DNA of 64,000 nucleotides. Origin: Polytrichum commune. Its lineage: Eukaryota > Streptophyta > Polytrichopsida > Polytrichales > Polytrichaceae. Below the pieces are notes generated by a model. That model made no database searches. It saw only the letters and a list, made by a program, of their open reading frames with translations, and was not told the DNA's origin. The stretch is from NCBI GenBank assembly GCA_950295325.1, contig OX485804.1, forward strand, positions 65,820,033 through 65,884,032, in the 5' to 3' direction. Shown piece after piece: positions 34,201 to 46,700 of this stretch (position 1 is its first letter; each line of letters opens with the position of its first letter). The position numbers and the translations under genes are program-made.

Positions 34201-35225
34201 AGGAGTGGCTGGGAGTCAACCGTCTTCGCCTACAGTCAGCTAAGCATGTGGACAAGACCACCAACCTCTTCCAAGTTGTACTACTTGTTCGTGCCACGAA
34301 AACAATCGGATCCGACCTTGATAAGCGGCCCCGGCACTCGTCATTTCGCCTTCGCGATGCCAATGAGTTCAAGGCTCTTGGCATTGAGCTCGACATGGAT
34401 GATGCCATTATGAATTATACCACAACTCCTCTCATGGACGGCTCCAAAGCTTGGCGTGGTCCCCGGGAGAAAGATATTTATTTCATGTCCTCCTTGATCA
34501 TGGCCACTACGGACATTGGACAGGTCGTGGTGGACGTTAATGCAGGCGTTGGTATGTCCTACTTCACTTGCCATCATATCCTAGTTTTCACTTTCTACGT
34601 TTGCTTTTATTTATCTTTGCTAACCTTTCCTTCGCAACAGGGACTTCTGTCCATGCATGCAGGCAGCTTGGGCGCCATATCGTTGCTCTTGAGGAGGACG
34701 AGGACACCTTCAACTGTATCCTTAAGCCACTTAAGAGTGTTAAGCCTCCAGTGAAGGCTCCATCCATTGTTGTTGCTGCCACGCAGTCTTCACAAGGCAC
34801 GCAGAAGAGGCCGCCGGCCTTGAAGCGATCGAGGCCACAGCCCTCGCAGTAAGTGAGTATGATAACTATCTTCACTTCATTTCCTTGTCCGCTCAGCTTT
34901 TACACTTTCCATCCTCTTTCTTACAATTTTCATGCTTGTTTTCAGACTTGGCCTTGGAGCGGATGTGTTTGGTACTCCCACCATGGGATTCACTTTGCCA
35001 ATCTATGCCCATGATATGGCGATGGTCCTAGCGGCACAACCTTCTCCTACCAAAGCTAGTACCCCGTCTCCACGTTATGACCCCCGTGCCATAGACTTAT
35101 TTGAGCTTTTTACAGAGGTGGATAATGAGTGCCATAGCTTAGATTCCACTTCAGATGATGGCAGCCATGAGGGGAGTATCTTTGGAAGTATGGAATCTAG
35201 TAGTGACAACCTCATTGTTGATTGA
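31272..35225 (+). CDS. ParB-like plus degenerate beta-class DNA-methyltransferase-like protein, eight exons
   Basis: Exons 31272-32011, 32092-32284, 32368-32562, 32674-32895, 32980-33206, 33299-34551, 34641-34848 and 34946-35225 all join in frame at GT-AG sites, about 1,105 codons; the start is unresolved (first in-frame ATG 31284). Residues from about 188 read CMFFVYDGNHRLLAWKE, a ParB/Srx-type DGxHR motif, followed by DITGGRGDVLNAMHDINKAN. A Lys/Pro-rich linker leads to DLVIADIPENLP (the place of DPPY), then LLLFHPDDNGDF, FKEWLGVNRLRLQS and FQVVLLVRATK. Across the exon 6/7 junction is VVVDVNAGVGTSVHACRQLG, then RHIVALEEDEDTF, a good match to methyltransferase motif I and the following acidic strand. 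The order (IV before I) is that of beta-class N4-C/N6-A enzymes. DPPY is degenerate, so catalysis may be lost. An in-frame TGA at 31725-31727 lies before the ParB-like motif. The acidic C-terminus ends DSTSDDGSHEGS. No family A palindromes occur in its introns. Confidence 0.65.
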
Positions 35226-36014
35226 TTTTTGGTTTGATTGATTGGTATTTGGATTTATAAAGTGTGGTGTGGTTTCAATATTCCAATTATCTCATTGAAT
35301 GCATCTTTTCGTTGTTCTCAAATTACACTACACTTGGTGGTCGTCATACTCCAAAGAAAATTTAGTCCACCATCTTCTCAACCATAGTGAATTTTCCCAC
35401 GGTCATAGGGCCTCATTGGTACATTTAAGAAACTTTTTGGTTCTAAAAATTGGGCACTTCATAAATATGGGCTTCATAATTTCAAAATTAAACTTGAAAT
35501 ATGTGCAAAATCCACGGTCATAAGGGTCCTAACTTTCGTTAAATGGAATTTTAAATTTTGATTTTCTGCTCACGAAATCTGCTCACCGCTCACCGCTCAC
35601 ATCGTAGCATTCCTGCTGCATGCCATAAGATACTTATAGCACATGGCCTTACCCTCGTGACTTCTAATCTCCATGGGTGGGAGGCATTCTCAACGCCCGG
35701 GGCCCTCACCCACACTAGGATCACTTGGGCCCTTTCACCAATGACACCACAAGTCCCGGGTGTCACTATGGGGTACCCTTTGTGCCCAATGGCATGTTGT
35801 TCTGGGCATTCCTCATGGAGAGGTGCACAACACATACACACCAAGAGTCCAATGCATAACTGTTGTCATCCAAAAAACATCAAGCTCATATTCTTCATTA
35901 TTTTATAAAGCCCATGTTGATTGCCATGGTTGTCCAAATGCCTCCCTCCTACATCCAAACCTTTCATAATTTCACTTAATCCAAAATCAAGATATCCAAT
36001 TGCCCACCCACTAG
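35226..36014. other. Intergenic, contains a dispersed repeat copy
   Basis: From about 35630 to 35840 this is an inverted, diverged copy of foldback interior 28556-28745 (shared CTTACCCTCGTG, GGGAGGC and CGCCCGGGGCCCTCACCCAC). No gene is seen. Confidence 0.7.
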
Positions 36015-36743
36015 CAGGGTTGTCTATTGTGTCGTGACGGAGGCTAATCTCGGCATAATGTCGTGCCATCACGACACGTATCCATCACGACATAATGCCG
36101 GATGTTGTCTTTATCCTAACAGATTTGAATTTTACCAAATTCTGTGTGTAATTACATTACCCCATTTCGGACACGTAGGATGTAAGATGTCCACGTATGA
36201 TGACATGTCAGCAAAGTAGAGGTAAAGTGGGGAAAAAATTACTAGCCCCTGTCCGCCCCCGTTCCCGCCCCGTTCCCAAACCCCCCCCCCCCCCGGTCCG
36301 CCCCGTTCCCGCCCCATTCCCGCCCCATCCCCCGTCCGCCCCCCTCCCTCCCCGTCCGTCCCCCCTCCTTTTTTTTCTTTTTTTTTCCTCCCCCGTCCGT
36401 CCCCTCTCCTTTTTCTTCCCCCCCCCCCCCCCCGTCCGCCCCCATCCGCCCCCGTCCACCCCACCCTCGTCCCCCGTCCGCCCCACACACTCCTTAGTCA
36501 TATTTTACTACTTTGATTTTAACAGAATGATGACAGAATGGCAAAATGGTTAACCTGGCGCTAGGCATATCCACGTCCACGTCGGCCTTTTCTGCCACAT
36601 AGGACGCCACCTTGGCAAGAAGGTAAGTATTTTACCCACCCTACTAGCTGCCCCCTAGGTTGACCCTACGTGGACCCTATTGTGTCGTGACGGAGGGGTC
36701 TGTCATGACACGACACATCATGACGTCGGGATAGACAACCCTG
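36015..36743. mobile_element. Non-autonomous hAT-type element with 8-bp target duplication
   Basis: The element starts CAGGGTTGTCTAT and ends ATAGACAACCCTG. It is flanked by a perfect 8-bp direct repeat CCCACTAG (36007-36014 and 36744-36751). Eight-base duplications and CAGGG-type ends are characteristic of the hAT superfamily. Inside are subterminal copies of TGTCGTGACGG and its complement, and a very C-rich tract at 36240-36490 (CCCCGTCCGCC units) that gives spurious Pro- or Gly-rich frames. There is no transposase. The 729-bp length fits a MITE-like derivative. Confidence 0.9.
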
Positions 36744-36751
36744 CCCACTAG

Positions 36752-39560
36752 AGAACCTAACAAATTTTCATTGTCTCCAAAGTGAAGTAGATCCATAATT
36801 GTATCATTTTTCCCATCGCCCTCTTCATAATCTTCCTTATCTGCTCCATGTCATTGGTCTTGTACAAAGTCTTTCTCAACTTCTTGGACTAGTTGATCAT
36901 ACCATAATTTGCCCGATCGTACCATAAGCCTTGCATATGAGTGCTAATTTGGGAGATTATCCGTGTCTTATGTATGAAATCATCAATTTAAATATTACAA
37001 TAGTGTACTTTGTGTTATTCCATAATGTCACATACTACAGTAATTCTCTAATCTCACACATCCATGTTAACACTACAAAAATCCATACTATCATGTGTAC
37101 TTTGGTTGTCACAGGTGTGATAATACGGAGTTTTAGAGTGTATTGACACCCTAAAATACCAACATCGGACTAAATGAAAGAGATTGTAATGCGTGGCAAA
37201 TTTTGCTACTTAACTTGGACATGAGGATGCATGCGGGAAGGTGGGAACGATGAACATACTTGTGGGATTCGCGGCAAGTGGAGCGAGCCCATGTGGATCG
37301 CATACCGGGACCCTGATGCCGACATTTCAGGTGAGGGTAACACGAAACATCTGACAGAATACGCACCAAAACCGAATGACCTAGAAATTGATAACCTCAT
37401 GCCCCGATCACACCAAACTTTCCGTCCAATTCTGATTGTGGAATTGATGGGGATTATGTTGAGAAATAGATGTTGGTCCACCACTTTTCGCACTATTACA
37501 GTTGGAGATGTTGACAGATGGTGCTAGAAATGATTGGTGTGATCAGCCCCTCTCAAAAACCTCAAATCTTGATCAAGTGCAACGACCTACAGTCTGACTT
37601 CGGGGCCAACGAAATGGTTCAAGATAGAACTAATGTTGTGAATTCAAGAATCGACATAAGACGTGATGTCGGGGTGGTTCAATGTTGGGGTCACACGAAA
37701 GCAACATCTTCCAGTAAGAAAGCATGTATGTCACTTTCTCTTAGCACTTCGAGCGTATCACTAATTTCGGCAGAGGACTAAGCACTATTGAAGTCGATGC
37801 GTTTCGCATTGGTTACTTAGTTCAAGATTAGTCACTTGATTAGTAAGGGTAGTTAGGTTGATTAGTGATAGAAGTTTCCTCGTTCACATCACCGGCAATG
37901 AAGAGGAATAATAAGATGAGCAACAAATTTAAATGGTATACCGTCTACAAGATATCTGTAGGTGTGAGTGCATGTAGTTGATAGAAAGCTGATCAAGATT
38001 TGAAATGTAGACGAGTGCCTGAGTTATTTACTCACAAGAAATAAAGCATGTTGTACAAAGCGTGTCTCTGCATGAGTGGTCCGTGTATCATCATGTGTAT
38101 GTGTGTGTAGAGTTATCAACGAGTGAAGAAAGTAGTACAGACAGAGCGCGTGAGTAAATTTTATGTGAACCTGTATGTAGAATGTTTCACCGCCGAGTGA
38201 CTGTTTGAAGATTGGTTAACATTGTGTTGCTAACAAAAAGCACATCGGATAATACTTAACTCTACAACAAAGGGACTCACGGGGATTTAGAGATCGTCAC
38301 ACCTGACCTTCGTAGTAAGTGAAGTAACTTAGAGAAATTTTATGTACATCTTTGTAAGCCTAGGCTGGAAGCTTGATTGACGGCGAAGCAATGTGGTATA
38401 ACCACGCTTCGTGTGCAGACAATATTTGCCGACAGCCGACACAGCGCGTTATTACACACTTCGAAAAATAATGAGAAAGTATCTTGTGGAGAGTCTATTT
38501 GTGCCCTTGCGAGTATACCTTTAGGACGTGAGTAAGATTGGCTGCGAAACTGATTGGTTGATAATCTACTGTAGCGTTAGGTCGTGCAAAAGGGCTCAAA
38601 ACGAGGAGTTCCTAAGCAAAGTGTCTGAAATCATGCACAATGTCCTCGGAGTCACGAAAATCTTCACTACAAATTATGCATTCCCAACCCAGCTTATGAG
38701 AGATCAACTGTGCATGTTGTTCTTTACATTGGAAGAGATTCACCATAACCAGCTTGGGAGGCCGTGACGCGGACAACTTCCTTGCAGGGACGAATGACTC
38801 AATGAGTAATTGAGGCTACTTCAAGAGAATGTATCGATTCCGGAAGAACTCTTATCCGCAGAGTCCAGCTTCTGAGATACATGTAATCTCAAAGGACCGC
38901 CTGCTCGCATCACTACGTACGCAATGACTTGCATTCACATGTCCTTGGCGTAGGTGAGGTTTTAATTAGATCTGACCTCCATGCATTTGATGGGCCAAAG
39001 AGATAACGTCGGAGATCAATAATCAGGTAAGGGTAATCACATCTAAAGCCTCGGACCACAAATTTGCATCTCTCAAATTCTTTGATCCAACATACTTCGG
39101 CATGCCAAAAAAATAAAATTATCAGATGCAACGGGAATCGAAAAACACCGGTCAAACTCTCATGACCGACTTGCACGCACTTCTTGATTACTTCTGGCGA
39201 TAGCCTTGTAACACTGTACACAAATGCGTGGCTTCATGTGGAGAAGAGCCATCTGATCCTGGTAACTCACAAATCCATACGATCTGCATGCTGTAGCAAC
39301 CGTGAGCACATCTATACTTGATTTTCTCAGCAATGAAGCAAATATGACTCAAAACGCACTCTCAATGGCTCTAATTCGGCACACGACGTTGGCAGTCAAG
39401 CTTGGCGCCTGGTTTTGGACGCCTGAATTTTTTCCCATTGCCTAACAGCCAAATCCTGTTGATTGACTTGCACAAAGCAGCCTCTGAGAAGGTCCATTTG
39501 TTTACATCTATGTCAAACCTCTTAGTGCACCCCAGCGTCACCACCGCTTCTAGTCGACGG
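36752..39560. other. No confident gene
   Basis: A 98-codon + frame at 37231-37527 contains PMWIAYRDPDADIS followed by TCAG|GTGAGG, which could be a real exon. Another at 38528-38767 has NEEFLSKVSEIMHNVLGV. Neither has a recognisable domain, and I could not link them by splicing. On the minus strand, 39221-38913 contains RCDYPYLIIDLRRYLFGPSN, which may belong to the C2-type gene upstream of it. Confidence 0.3.
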
Positions 39561-40860
39561 GGGTCACGCCCGAGGATAGAAGGCGTCCTCAAGTCTTCTA
39601 TGATCATCAATATTGTCTTCATTATCTGAAGACTCTTCATCTGCGATCTTGCTATCATTGAAATCGTGACCCTTTCGTCCTGGCTTGGGTACACGCGGAC
39701 TCTCTCTGGACCAGGGTTGTCGATGCCACGTCTCATTGGTCATTGGTGGCGCAGAAGGTTCCGCCGCGGCTGGCTGCCAATTTACAAAGTAGAAATTAAA
39801 AACTAAAGCAACGATTTTATGCTGCCATTCAATTACATAGAAGAGAAAGCTATCAAGACGATGCGGAGAGAGGGCCGTTCCATTAAATATTATGTGCATC
39901 ATTCTGAAATCGATGAAAACTTGTTTAAAAGATTTGAATAGGATGATCTTACTGTGATAAAACTTGTCGCTACAGTAAGCTCTCCGTTAATCGGTTTCCC
40001 CTCTAGGTACAATCTATTCGTGTGCGAGGCCGTGCTGCCCATGGTCACCGGAATCCTGCAATCACATGAAGTTTCAAAAGAAAACCCAAGAACGCAACAC
40101 CGAATCCTTTAAGTTTGTCAACATAAAAAACTTGCGACGATTACAAATTATCAAGGCATTTGGAATGAGTCGTTGGATTTTAAGTTTGCGGAAGTTCACT
40201 CACTCGCATATTCCAACCAAGACTCCCATATTAGAGATATCGATTGAAACTGTATCGCCCGTATCAATTGAGTGGACAATAAACAAGAATACGTTCTCAT
40301 CTTGCCACACAAATGTGTTCCCCTGATCTGCCACAGGTCACGAACAACATCAATATCTGACTGAGGAGCGCATTTGACGAAGAGGACAAAGTTTAAGGCT
40401 GGAAAACGCCTCCTCTTTCTCAAAGAACTCTATAAAGAGGTGAAAGATGAGACTACCATAAGGAAACTTACTTTCTAGTACTCCGCTAGTGCATATCGTA
40501 TACTTGTATGTAACATTCGCCTCAATTCTCGTCCTCTTACCTGCAAAAGATAAACAAATTAGTTGAGGATTAATGTCCGGAGGCATACCAATACACCTTC
40601 AGCAAAACAAAAGCTAGACAAGTCCTTTGGTTCTAGATATTTACGGAGAAATGAAGTCATCTTCTCGGCTTTCCCTTGTTGCAGCTGCACTTGAAAATAT
40701 CCCAAAACTCCCTTAGCCTGTAACAGATCACGCGCACAGCAACAATGTGAATATAGATGCATTTCCAAAACTGACCGAGGTGAGCATCCAAAGATTTGTT
40801 TGAGCCTCTTGTGATGTGCACGATCTAATTTCGATACAATCTGCAGCCAAATAACCTCGT
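39560..40860 (-). CDS. Exons of unknown function downstream of the C2 domain
   Basis: Several short minus-strand exons look real. They are DEVIWLQIVSKLDRAHHKRL (about 40860-40780), AKGVLGYFQVQLQQGKAEKM to EPKDLSSFCFAE (about 40720-40600), GKRTRIEANVTYKYTICTSG (about 40540-40470), KCAPQSDIDVVRDLWQ (about 40390-40335), and an acidic PAAAEPSAPPMTNETW to DEESSDNEDNIDD exon (about 39780-39565). Splice signals are present but the frames cannot all be joined by eye. They probably continue the same transcript as the C2 exons. I do not recognise the family. Confidence 0.35.
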
Positions 40861-41045
40861 CCTAAATAAATGAAAAGAATTTTTTTTAACTAAATTATCC
40901 CAGATAAGCGTGAACAATGCCTTTCGACGACTTTCTTGCAAATGCATTCCGAAGAATTATTTCGGGTGAACAATGATCGAGGTGGCGCTTTGAAGCAACA
41001 TATCCTTACTGGAAAGAAGTGGCGTGGGAAAGGACCGGGACTCAC

Positions 41046-42182
41046 CGCTTCGTTGTTCATTTTGGCCTTCAAAATCACTTGTCCATACAGAGGTTTGCAC
41101 CTGGCATTCTTGAATACCGGCAACGTCTTTTGACTTGGCGGACTCCCCGGCTCTATGTAACAGAACTCGGAAAGGCTAAGCCTGCAGAAGGATTGTTTCA
41201 GTCTAGTGCTATTTAAAAAATGAACTCTACAAAATTGAGAAGTAAAAGTATTATGCTGCACCTATTTATTATCTAAGGTGAAAAACCTCATTCAACCGAG
41301 CTTTACTTATCCGCCATCTGCCACGCAGGTGATGCAAGCAACAACCGGCTAACTGGAATTAGGCAAATTCAAGAGCCTCTAATCCTCAAATTTGGGGAAA
41401 CACGTATATTCAATTCTGTCTAATTGTTAGAGATACTTACTTGGATTTTCCAATACACTTGTCCCTGTTATAAATCTCAATGAGAATATAATCCTCGTTG
41501 TCGTCCTCATTATCAAAATTGAAATGGAAGAGTCTATTGTGAGAGTTGGTCCAAATAGGATTCTGCCCCATATCTGTCTCGAAGTCAGAATACTCGATTA
41601 TAAGCGTCAATCTACTAGCGAGAAAACACATCTGGAAGAATCAGTTCAAGCGATTTTGTGGTGTGTGGCTTGTGTATTCAACAGACTACCTCCTCAAACC
41701 TCATTTACACCTCTAGTCTTCGATGGTGAAGATTTTTAGGTGAAGATTGACTGGTAGTGTAACTTCTGATTTCTTGGACACATGCACATTCTCGATGATT
41801 CTTCTCAATGACGTATGAGTAGATTCTTGGCCTAAGAGGTACATAAAATGTAGCATCAGCATACCTTCTATTGTCTCACTCCTGTAAGAGATCTTTTTGA
41901 ATTTAATTACTCCATAAATTTTCGTCCGAGATTCTGCATCAGATCCAAAATGACATGTCGCACAAAACGAACAGCTTGTTTTAGAATCTCAAAGAGCAAC
42001 TTACTAAGTTTCATCCATTATGCTGCCTAAGTGCAAAATTAAAACGAGGAAAATTGGTGACCATGTATTGTAGGAGCAAAGAAGTAGCGGAAAGGGTGAA
42101 GTACAGTACTGAAAAATGCAGTATGTGCATCAATGCCTTCGGCTCTCACGAGCTCCAACTCGATGTACTTCAGGCGGCCCAT
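41046..42182 (-). CDS. C2-domain protein (partial gene model)
   Basis: The minus-strand start is proposed at MGRLKYIELELVRAEGIDAH (42182), which resembles the first strand of a C2 domain. The middle exon (ending 41441, donor AA|GTAAGTAT) reads NPIWTNSHNRLFHFNFDNED, then ILIEIYNRDKCIGKS. The next exon, 41181-41046, joins in frame as LSLSEFCYIEPGSPPS, TLPVFKNARCKPLYGQ, VILKAKM and ends GCG|GTGAGT. NPIW...FHF, EIYNRDKCIG and the final K-x-YGQ-V-I-L-K strand are the typical C2 order, as in small plant membrane- or phospholipid-binding C2 proteins. The Asp pattern for calcium binding is incomplete, so calcium dependence is uncertain. One exon between, near 41995-41885 (ESRTKIYGVIKFKK), is likely. 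Confidence 0.5.
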
Positions 42183-44723
42183 TATTGCACCCACTCTGTT
42201 CAGTGGATGACAAAAAAAGAAATGAGGCTTTGAGAGTTGTAGCAAGATGTCGATGATTACATCGATAAAATGGATATTAGCAACAACAAACTCAAACCCG
42301 TTCGTCCTCGACAGAACATCAAGGATGCACGATAGCTTGCACACACATGCAGGAGATTAGAAGCCTAGAGTACCAACTGGCTGCACCCGCTGAAGGTCGG
42401 GTGGTCAAGATATGACACCTATTTCCGTTGGTTGCAAATCCGGTGGATCATATGGTCACATAAAACATCGGAGAGAACTACGCCCGCACGCTTCAGAATC
42501 GAGAAATAGTTTGTGTAAGCCTGGTGATCGAAAAGAGAGCGACCTTTTCGAACATCTAACAATTGCAATTGAACGGGAGACAATGTCTTGGTGAGAGAGC
42601 AGGCTAACTCATTTGTTGCCGGTATGATGCTTTGTATGCATTACTCGTTACGGCATCGGTCACTTTCCTGCCAAGAGCGGGGTTCGGCAAATGGACAGAC
42701 TCGAAGTGATGCCGACATTGATACACCGGCCACTTCTGCACCATCTGTCGGCATCTCCGGCTGTAATAGTGTGAAAAGTGGTGGGCCAGCATCTATTTCT
42801 CAAACATAATCCCCAGCAATTTCATGGCTGGAACCGGACGGAAATTTTGATGTGATTTGGGCATATGACTCCGACACCCGACACTCTGACTTGTGACCAT
42901 TCCCCACCATCAAAACCCCCATTTCAACCCGAAAATCTGCAATGCGGCTACGAAAAATGGTAGACGTGCTGAGATTAGCCGGTCTAGCTGTCAAGTGGAA
43001 TAAAGTTGTTCAGTTTAATAATCATTTACGATAAAATAGTTTTCAAGGTTCTCTTTATATAGATATTTGATGATCAGTTGCACTCACTTAATATTGCCGA
43101 CAAATTGCTTGTGTATTAATCCACCTGTCTATCAAACATTGTATTGTACTATTCTCTACATTTACGAAGGAATCTGTATTTTGAGTGGTTTGCTACCACA
43201 CGATACACAATATCACCATATCCAAAACAGCCAGGTAAGTCTGACTCATTCCTAACAACAGTCGCCATGCTGCAACGAAGGTTTGAATACCACTTGGATA
43301 CGCTTTCTTTTTCACAAAAACAGTAAAAATCAAATAGCGTTTTCCATTGCTAGTAAGGATGAAATACACCTCACAAGGCGACTCATTGAATTTGAATATA
43401 TTAGGTGAGAGTGACGACCAGGCTCAGATTATCTCAAGTGGATACTGTACTACATTCTGCAACAGTAAGGGTACAAAGGAATCTGAAAGTCATAGTAATG
43501 TCAATAGTAACCTGGAAAGGAGAGATTTCTTCAACGGAATAGAAAGTGACTCTAAGCTACACTAGCATGAGTCTGATCAGATCCAGTGTGTATGTTTGAC
43601 GAAGTTTTTGCAAGTTTTCACTTTTGACACGCAAAATCTTGCACCAAAAAAATAAAAAAAAATAAAAAATAACACACACACACACACACGTGAATTGACA
43701 CGCAGAATTTAGAAGTTGACATGTATTGTGACTTGTGAAGGAAAAGACACACGTCAATTGGCATGCTAGAAATTGACATGATACGTATTACTAGGCAACT
43801 TAAGTACTCTAAACTATAGCATCTAGAAAACATAGCCCATAACAATAGGAGAATTTCTTACACTCACCTACATACTTAAGTTCAGCCTTGTTCTTGTAAT
43901 TTCCTTTATAATTGGGAAGGCTCTATAGCTAAGACAGTGATCAGAGAGGTGGTGGAGGCTAAGTACAAGGCCGACAAGACCATTGTTCTTGGTCTCTTGT
44001 GGATGTATTACCACAATTGTTCTGTGCAGGTATGTGAATGAACAATTTGCCCCAACAGATCTTGAAGGGTGATGCTTTGGCTAGTTAAATATTGGGTTAA
44101 TTTTGAGGAGTCTTAGCTTGACACTAGGATAATTTGAGGTAGACTTTGCGTAGTGCAGAGATCCCCTGCAAATTGAGTTTAATGTACAATGTACAATTCA
44201 CAATGCGTGAATTGAAGCTAGATTGGAAGCAATATTGTTGTTGGATTTGTGATTTAAATGCCATCAGCGTTCACAAATCCCTAAAGTTCGTCATGTACTC
44301 TAGGCCAGTGGTAGATAATCCACTCTCACCAATGGCACCGCCTACATCTATGATAGATACTTTTGTAAGGTCAATTCTTAAGTCATTTGATTTGAAGTTT
44401 TAAAAATGGGAGAAGATCTAGAGTGCTTTGTTTGATTAAAAATTGGGGAAAGTAGCCATTCCAGCTCAAAATGATTTGAGGTCTTGCATAGGGCAGAGAT
44501 CCCCTTCAATTGAGTTTAATATACCATGTGAAATTCTCATTGATTCAATGCAATGCTTGAGTTGACATTAGGTTGGAATCAGTAGTGTTGTTGAGTCTAT
44601 AAGTGGAATGCTATCAGTGTTCACAAGGCCCTCAAGTTCATCCCCTAAGTTTGTCCCAATATCTAGGATAATAGTAGATATTCCACTTTCACCAGTGGTA
44701 CCATCTACGTACAAACCTGCTAC
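42183..44723. other. Mostly non-coding; one coding-like exon
   Basis: A + strand stretch near 43928-44032 reads AKTVIREVVEAKYKADKTIV, LGLLWMYYHNCSVQ and ends CAG|GTATGTG, which looks like a real or fossil exon of unknown family. It may belong with the hAT relic downstream. A short (AC)n tract lies near 43673-43690. Direct similarity between 44150-44330 and 44490-44670 (CAGAGATCCCC and GAATGC/AATGCCATCAG blocks) indicates a local duplication. Confidence 0.4.
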
Positions 44724-45041
44724 ATGAGTGTGAGAACAAAACAATATTTGAGGCTTGGCACATATGTGGTAGCAACTTGGAATGGCACACAAATTGGCCT
44801 AAACCTATGCAACTTTGGCAAAAAAATTATACTCATTGCATCAAGTATAGTTATTTGTGAGAGAGGATTTTCCAAACAAAATGCAATCAAAAACCACTTG
44901 CACAATAGGTTGAACTTGAAGACCCTTGATGCTCTTATGCGGGTCTCTCTTTATGGGCTTGAAGTGGATGCAATGGATTGGACTACCATCTTCAACATTT
45001 GGAGAAACATGGGAGACCGAAGTATACTTACACTTGATTGA
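44724..45041 (+). pseudogene. hAT transposase C-terminal relic (ZNF862-like)
   Basis: The frame contains IILIASSIVICERGFSKQNA, IKNHLHNRLNLKTLDALMRV and a Trp-rich end WTTIFNIW. ERGFS followed by a basic N-R-L block and L-x-x-L-M-R-V is the signature of the hAT C-terminal dimerisation domain, specifically the ZNF862/KIAA1586-type clade. The N-terminal catalytic part is not nearby, so this is a truncated copy or a domesticated piece. Confidence 0.65.
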
Positions 45042-46320
45042 TAGTTTTTTGGTTACAAATCAAGATCGTATTCTGATTATTCAAAATATTAGTTTTCCTA
45101 AAATATTTTGTAACCCAAAATTGAGGTGACATTTTAAAATAACATATAGATGTCAATTGACATTCATTTTTGTGTTTGAAAACGTCACATGACACTTTGG
45201 ATTTGAAGTTGAACGTCAAATGAAATTTGTCAAACACACACACTGATCATATCAGCTGCGAAGAAAGTGTTATGCTTGGTGTGATGCGTCGCGTGAGTTT
45301 ACGTCTACAAAGTCAATAACATAGATATTGTGCGCATTCATAAGAAAATTTCCATAGTAAGGAAATTTTGTAGGCAGAAGTTGCGCGCAGACTTCCACCA
45401 TAACGATCCACGAGGTGCTCCCCGGGCATCTTACTTGCTGGGTGGTTGCTCGGCGCTTGCAAGAAAGGTCACACACAACCCTAGGAGTATAATCACATCG
45501 CGATGATCTTTCCTGTCATGCAGGGGCCAAGTTCGGTGCCAGAATCAAATGCATAACATTATTCAGATCCATAACAGTGGAATGTGGGACTGGAAGTATT
45601 TTGCAGAATATTTCCCACATTTAGTCTGAATGTAAGATAAGGTAGGAGCACCTTAAACCACTGAAGTGAATCAACTCCGTCAATGCAGTGAAACGGTACG
45701 TTCCGAGTTTCAAAGGAAAACATTCATTTGCCGAACACTGAACAATTGAAAAGTGGAATGCATCGGCACAATCCCATCCTTATCTCGCATCTAAAAAATA
45801 TTTTCCTGTCTTCAAGAATGTTACCTTATAGCACTGAAGGAAATAAGGAACTCAGGCGAGAGATAAGAGGGGTTGAAAGAATATGATGCAACTATTCTTC
45901 ATAAGTCAAGTGAGTGCAGGATGTGAGTGATTACAGTTACACATTGACCATGTTCCGAATTCAAAACGTTCTTGCTGTTTCACTATTGTGATCATGCTAA
46001 TGCAGAAATGTTGTGCGGAGCAGACTGGAAAGCTGTGGAGTGAACTAGTCCAACTGACCTGCCTCCTTGCCTCCCTGCCCAAAATCCCGCCAAAAGCCAC
46101 TGGGGAAAGTGCTGGCTCAGGTAAGGCAAATTGATTAATTTTTTATTTCTCAGACACAGTGAATCTCGAAATTATTGCAGTAGTGTTTGTGAATCCTGGC
46201 AGCTGCCTGTTTAGATGCTTAGTTAATTCTTTGCAGCTCTGGAAACCCCGCACAAGAATTGAAGAGAGTGCTGCTGGTAGCATTTTTGTAACGTTCTAAG
46301 TTGTATATCGTGCAATTGAT
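45042..46320. other. No gene seen
   Basis: No open frame with recognisable features on either strand. Two short minus frames (45476-45270 and 46100-45906) lack domain signals. Confidence 0.4.
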
Positions 46321-46399
46321 TTGCAATGTGCAGCCACCATCTGGAGCTTGCTCTGCGGCGATGGAGACTCCACGATTGCAGGGTTCGAAGGCACGAATT

Positions 46400-46700
46400 G
46401 CTCAGGTGGTGGATGCCTCACCCAAGTCAAACTTCTTCACTTCACAATCCATGTTCGTAGCCCGTCTCTATGCATTCGTTATTCCATCACCTGCATCGGC
46501 CATGCCCTCTTCCTATGCGCATTCTTGATATCCTTGCTCGTTTCCACGAGCAAGGATGTCTCACCCAAGTCAAACTTCTCCACTTCACAATCAATGTACG
46601 TAGCCCGTCTCTATGCTTTCATTATTCCATCACCTGCATCGGCCATGCCCTCTTCCTGTGCGCATTCTTGATATACTTGCTCGTTTCCACGAGCACGCAC
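46400..46700 (+). repeat. Direct duplication of about 150 bp in the ABCC 5' part
   Basis: CACCCAAGTCAAACTTCT through TTGCTCGTTTCCACGAGCA is repeated once head to tail (copies starting near 46417 and 46562), about 95% identical. It destroys the reading frame of the first transporter exon. Confidence 0.85.

Noticed and set aside
36132-36553. Pro-rich and Gly-rich frames of 82-118 codons on both strands
   Set aside because: Products of the C-rich simple tract inside the hAT MITE.
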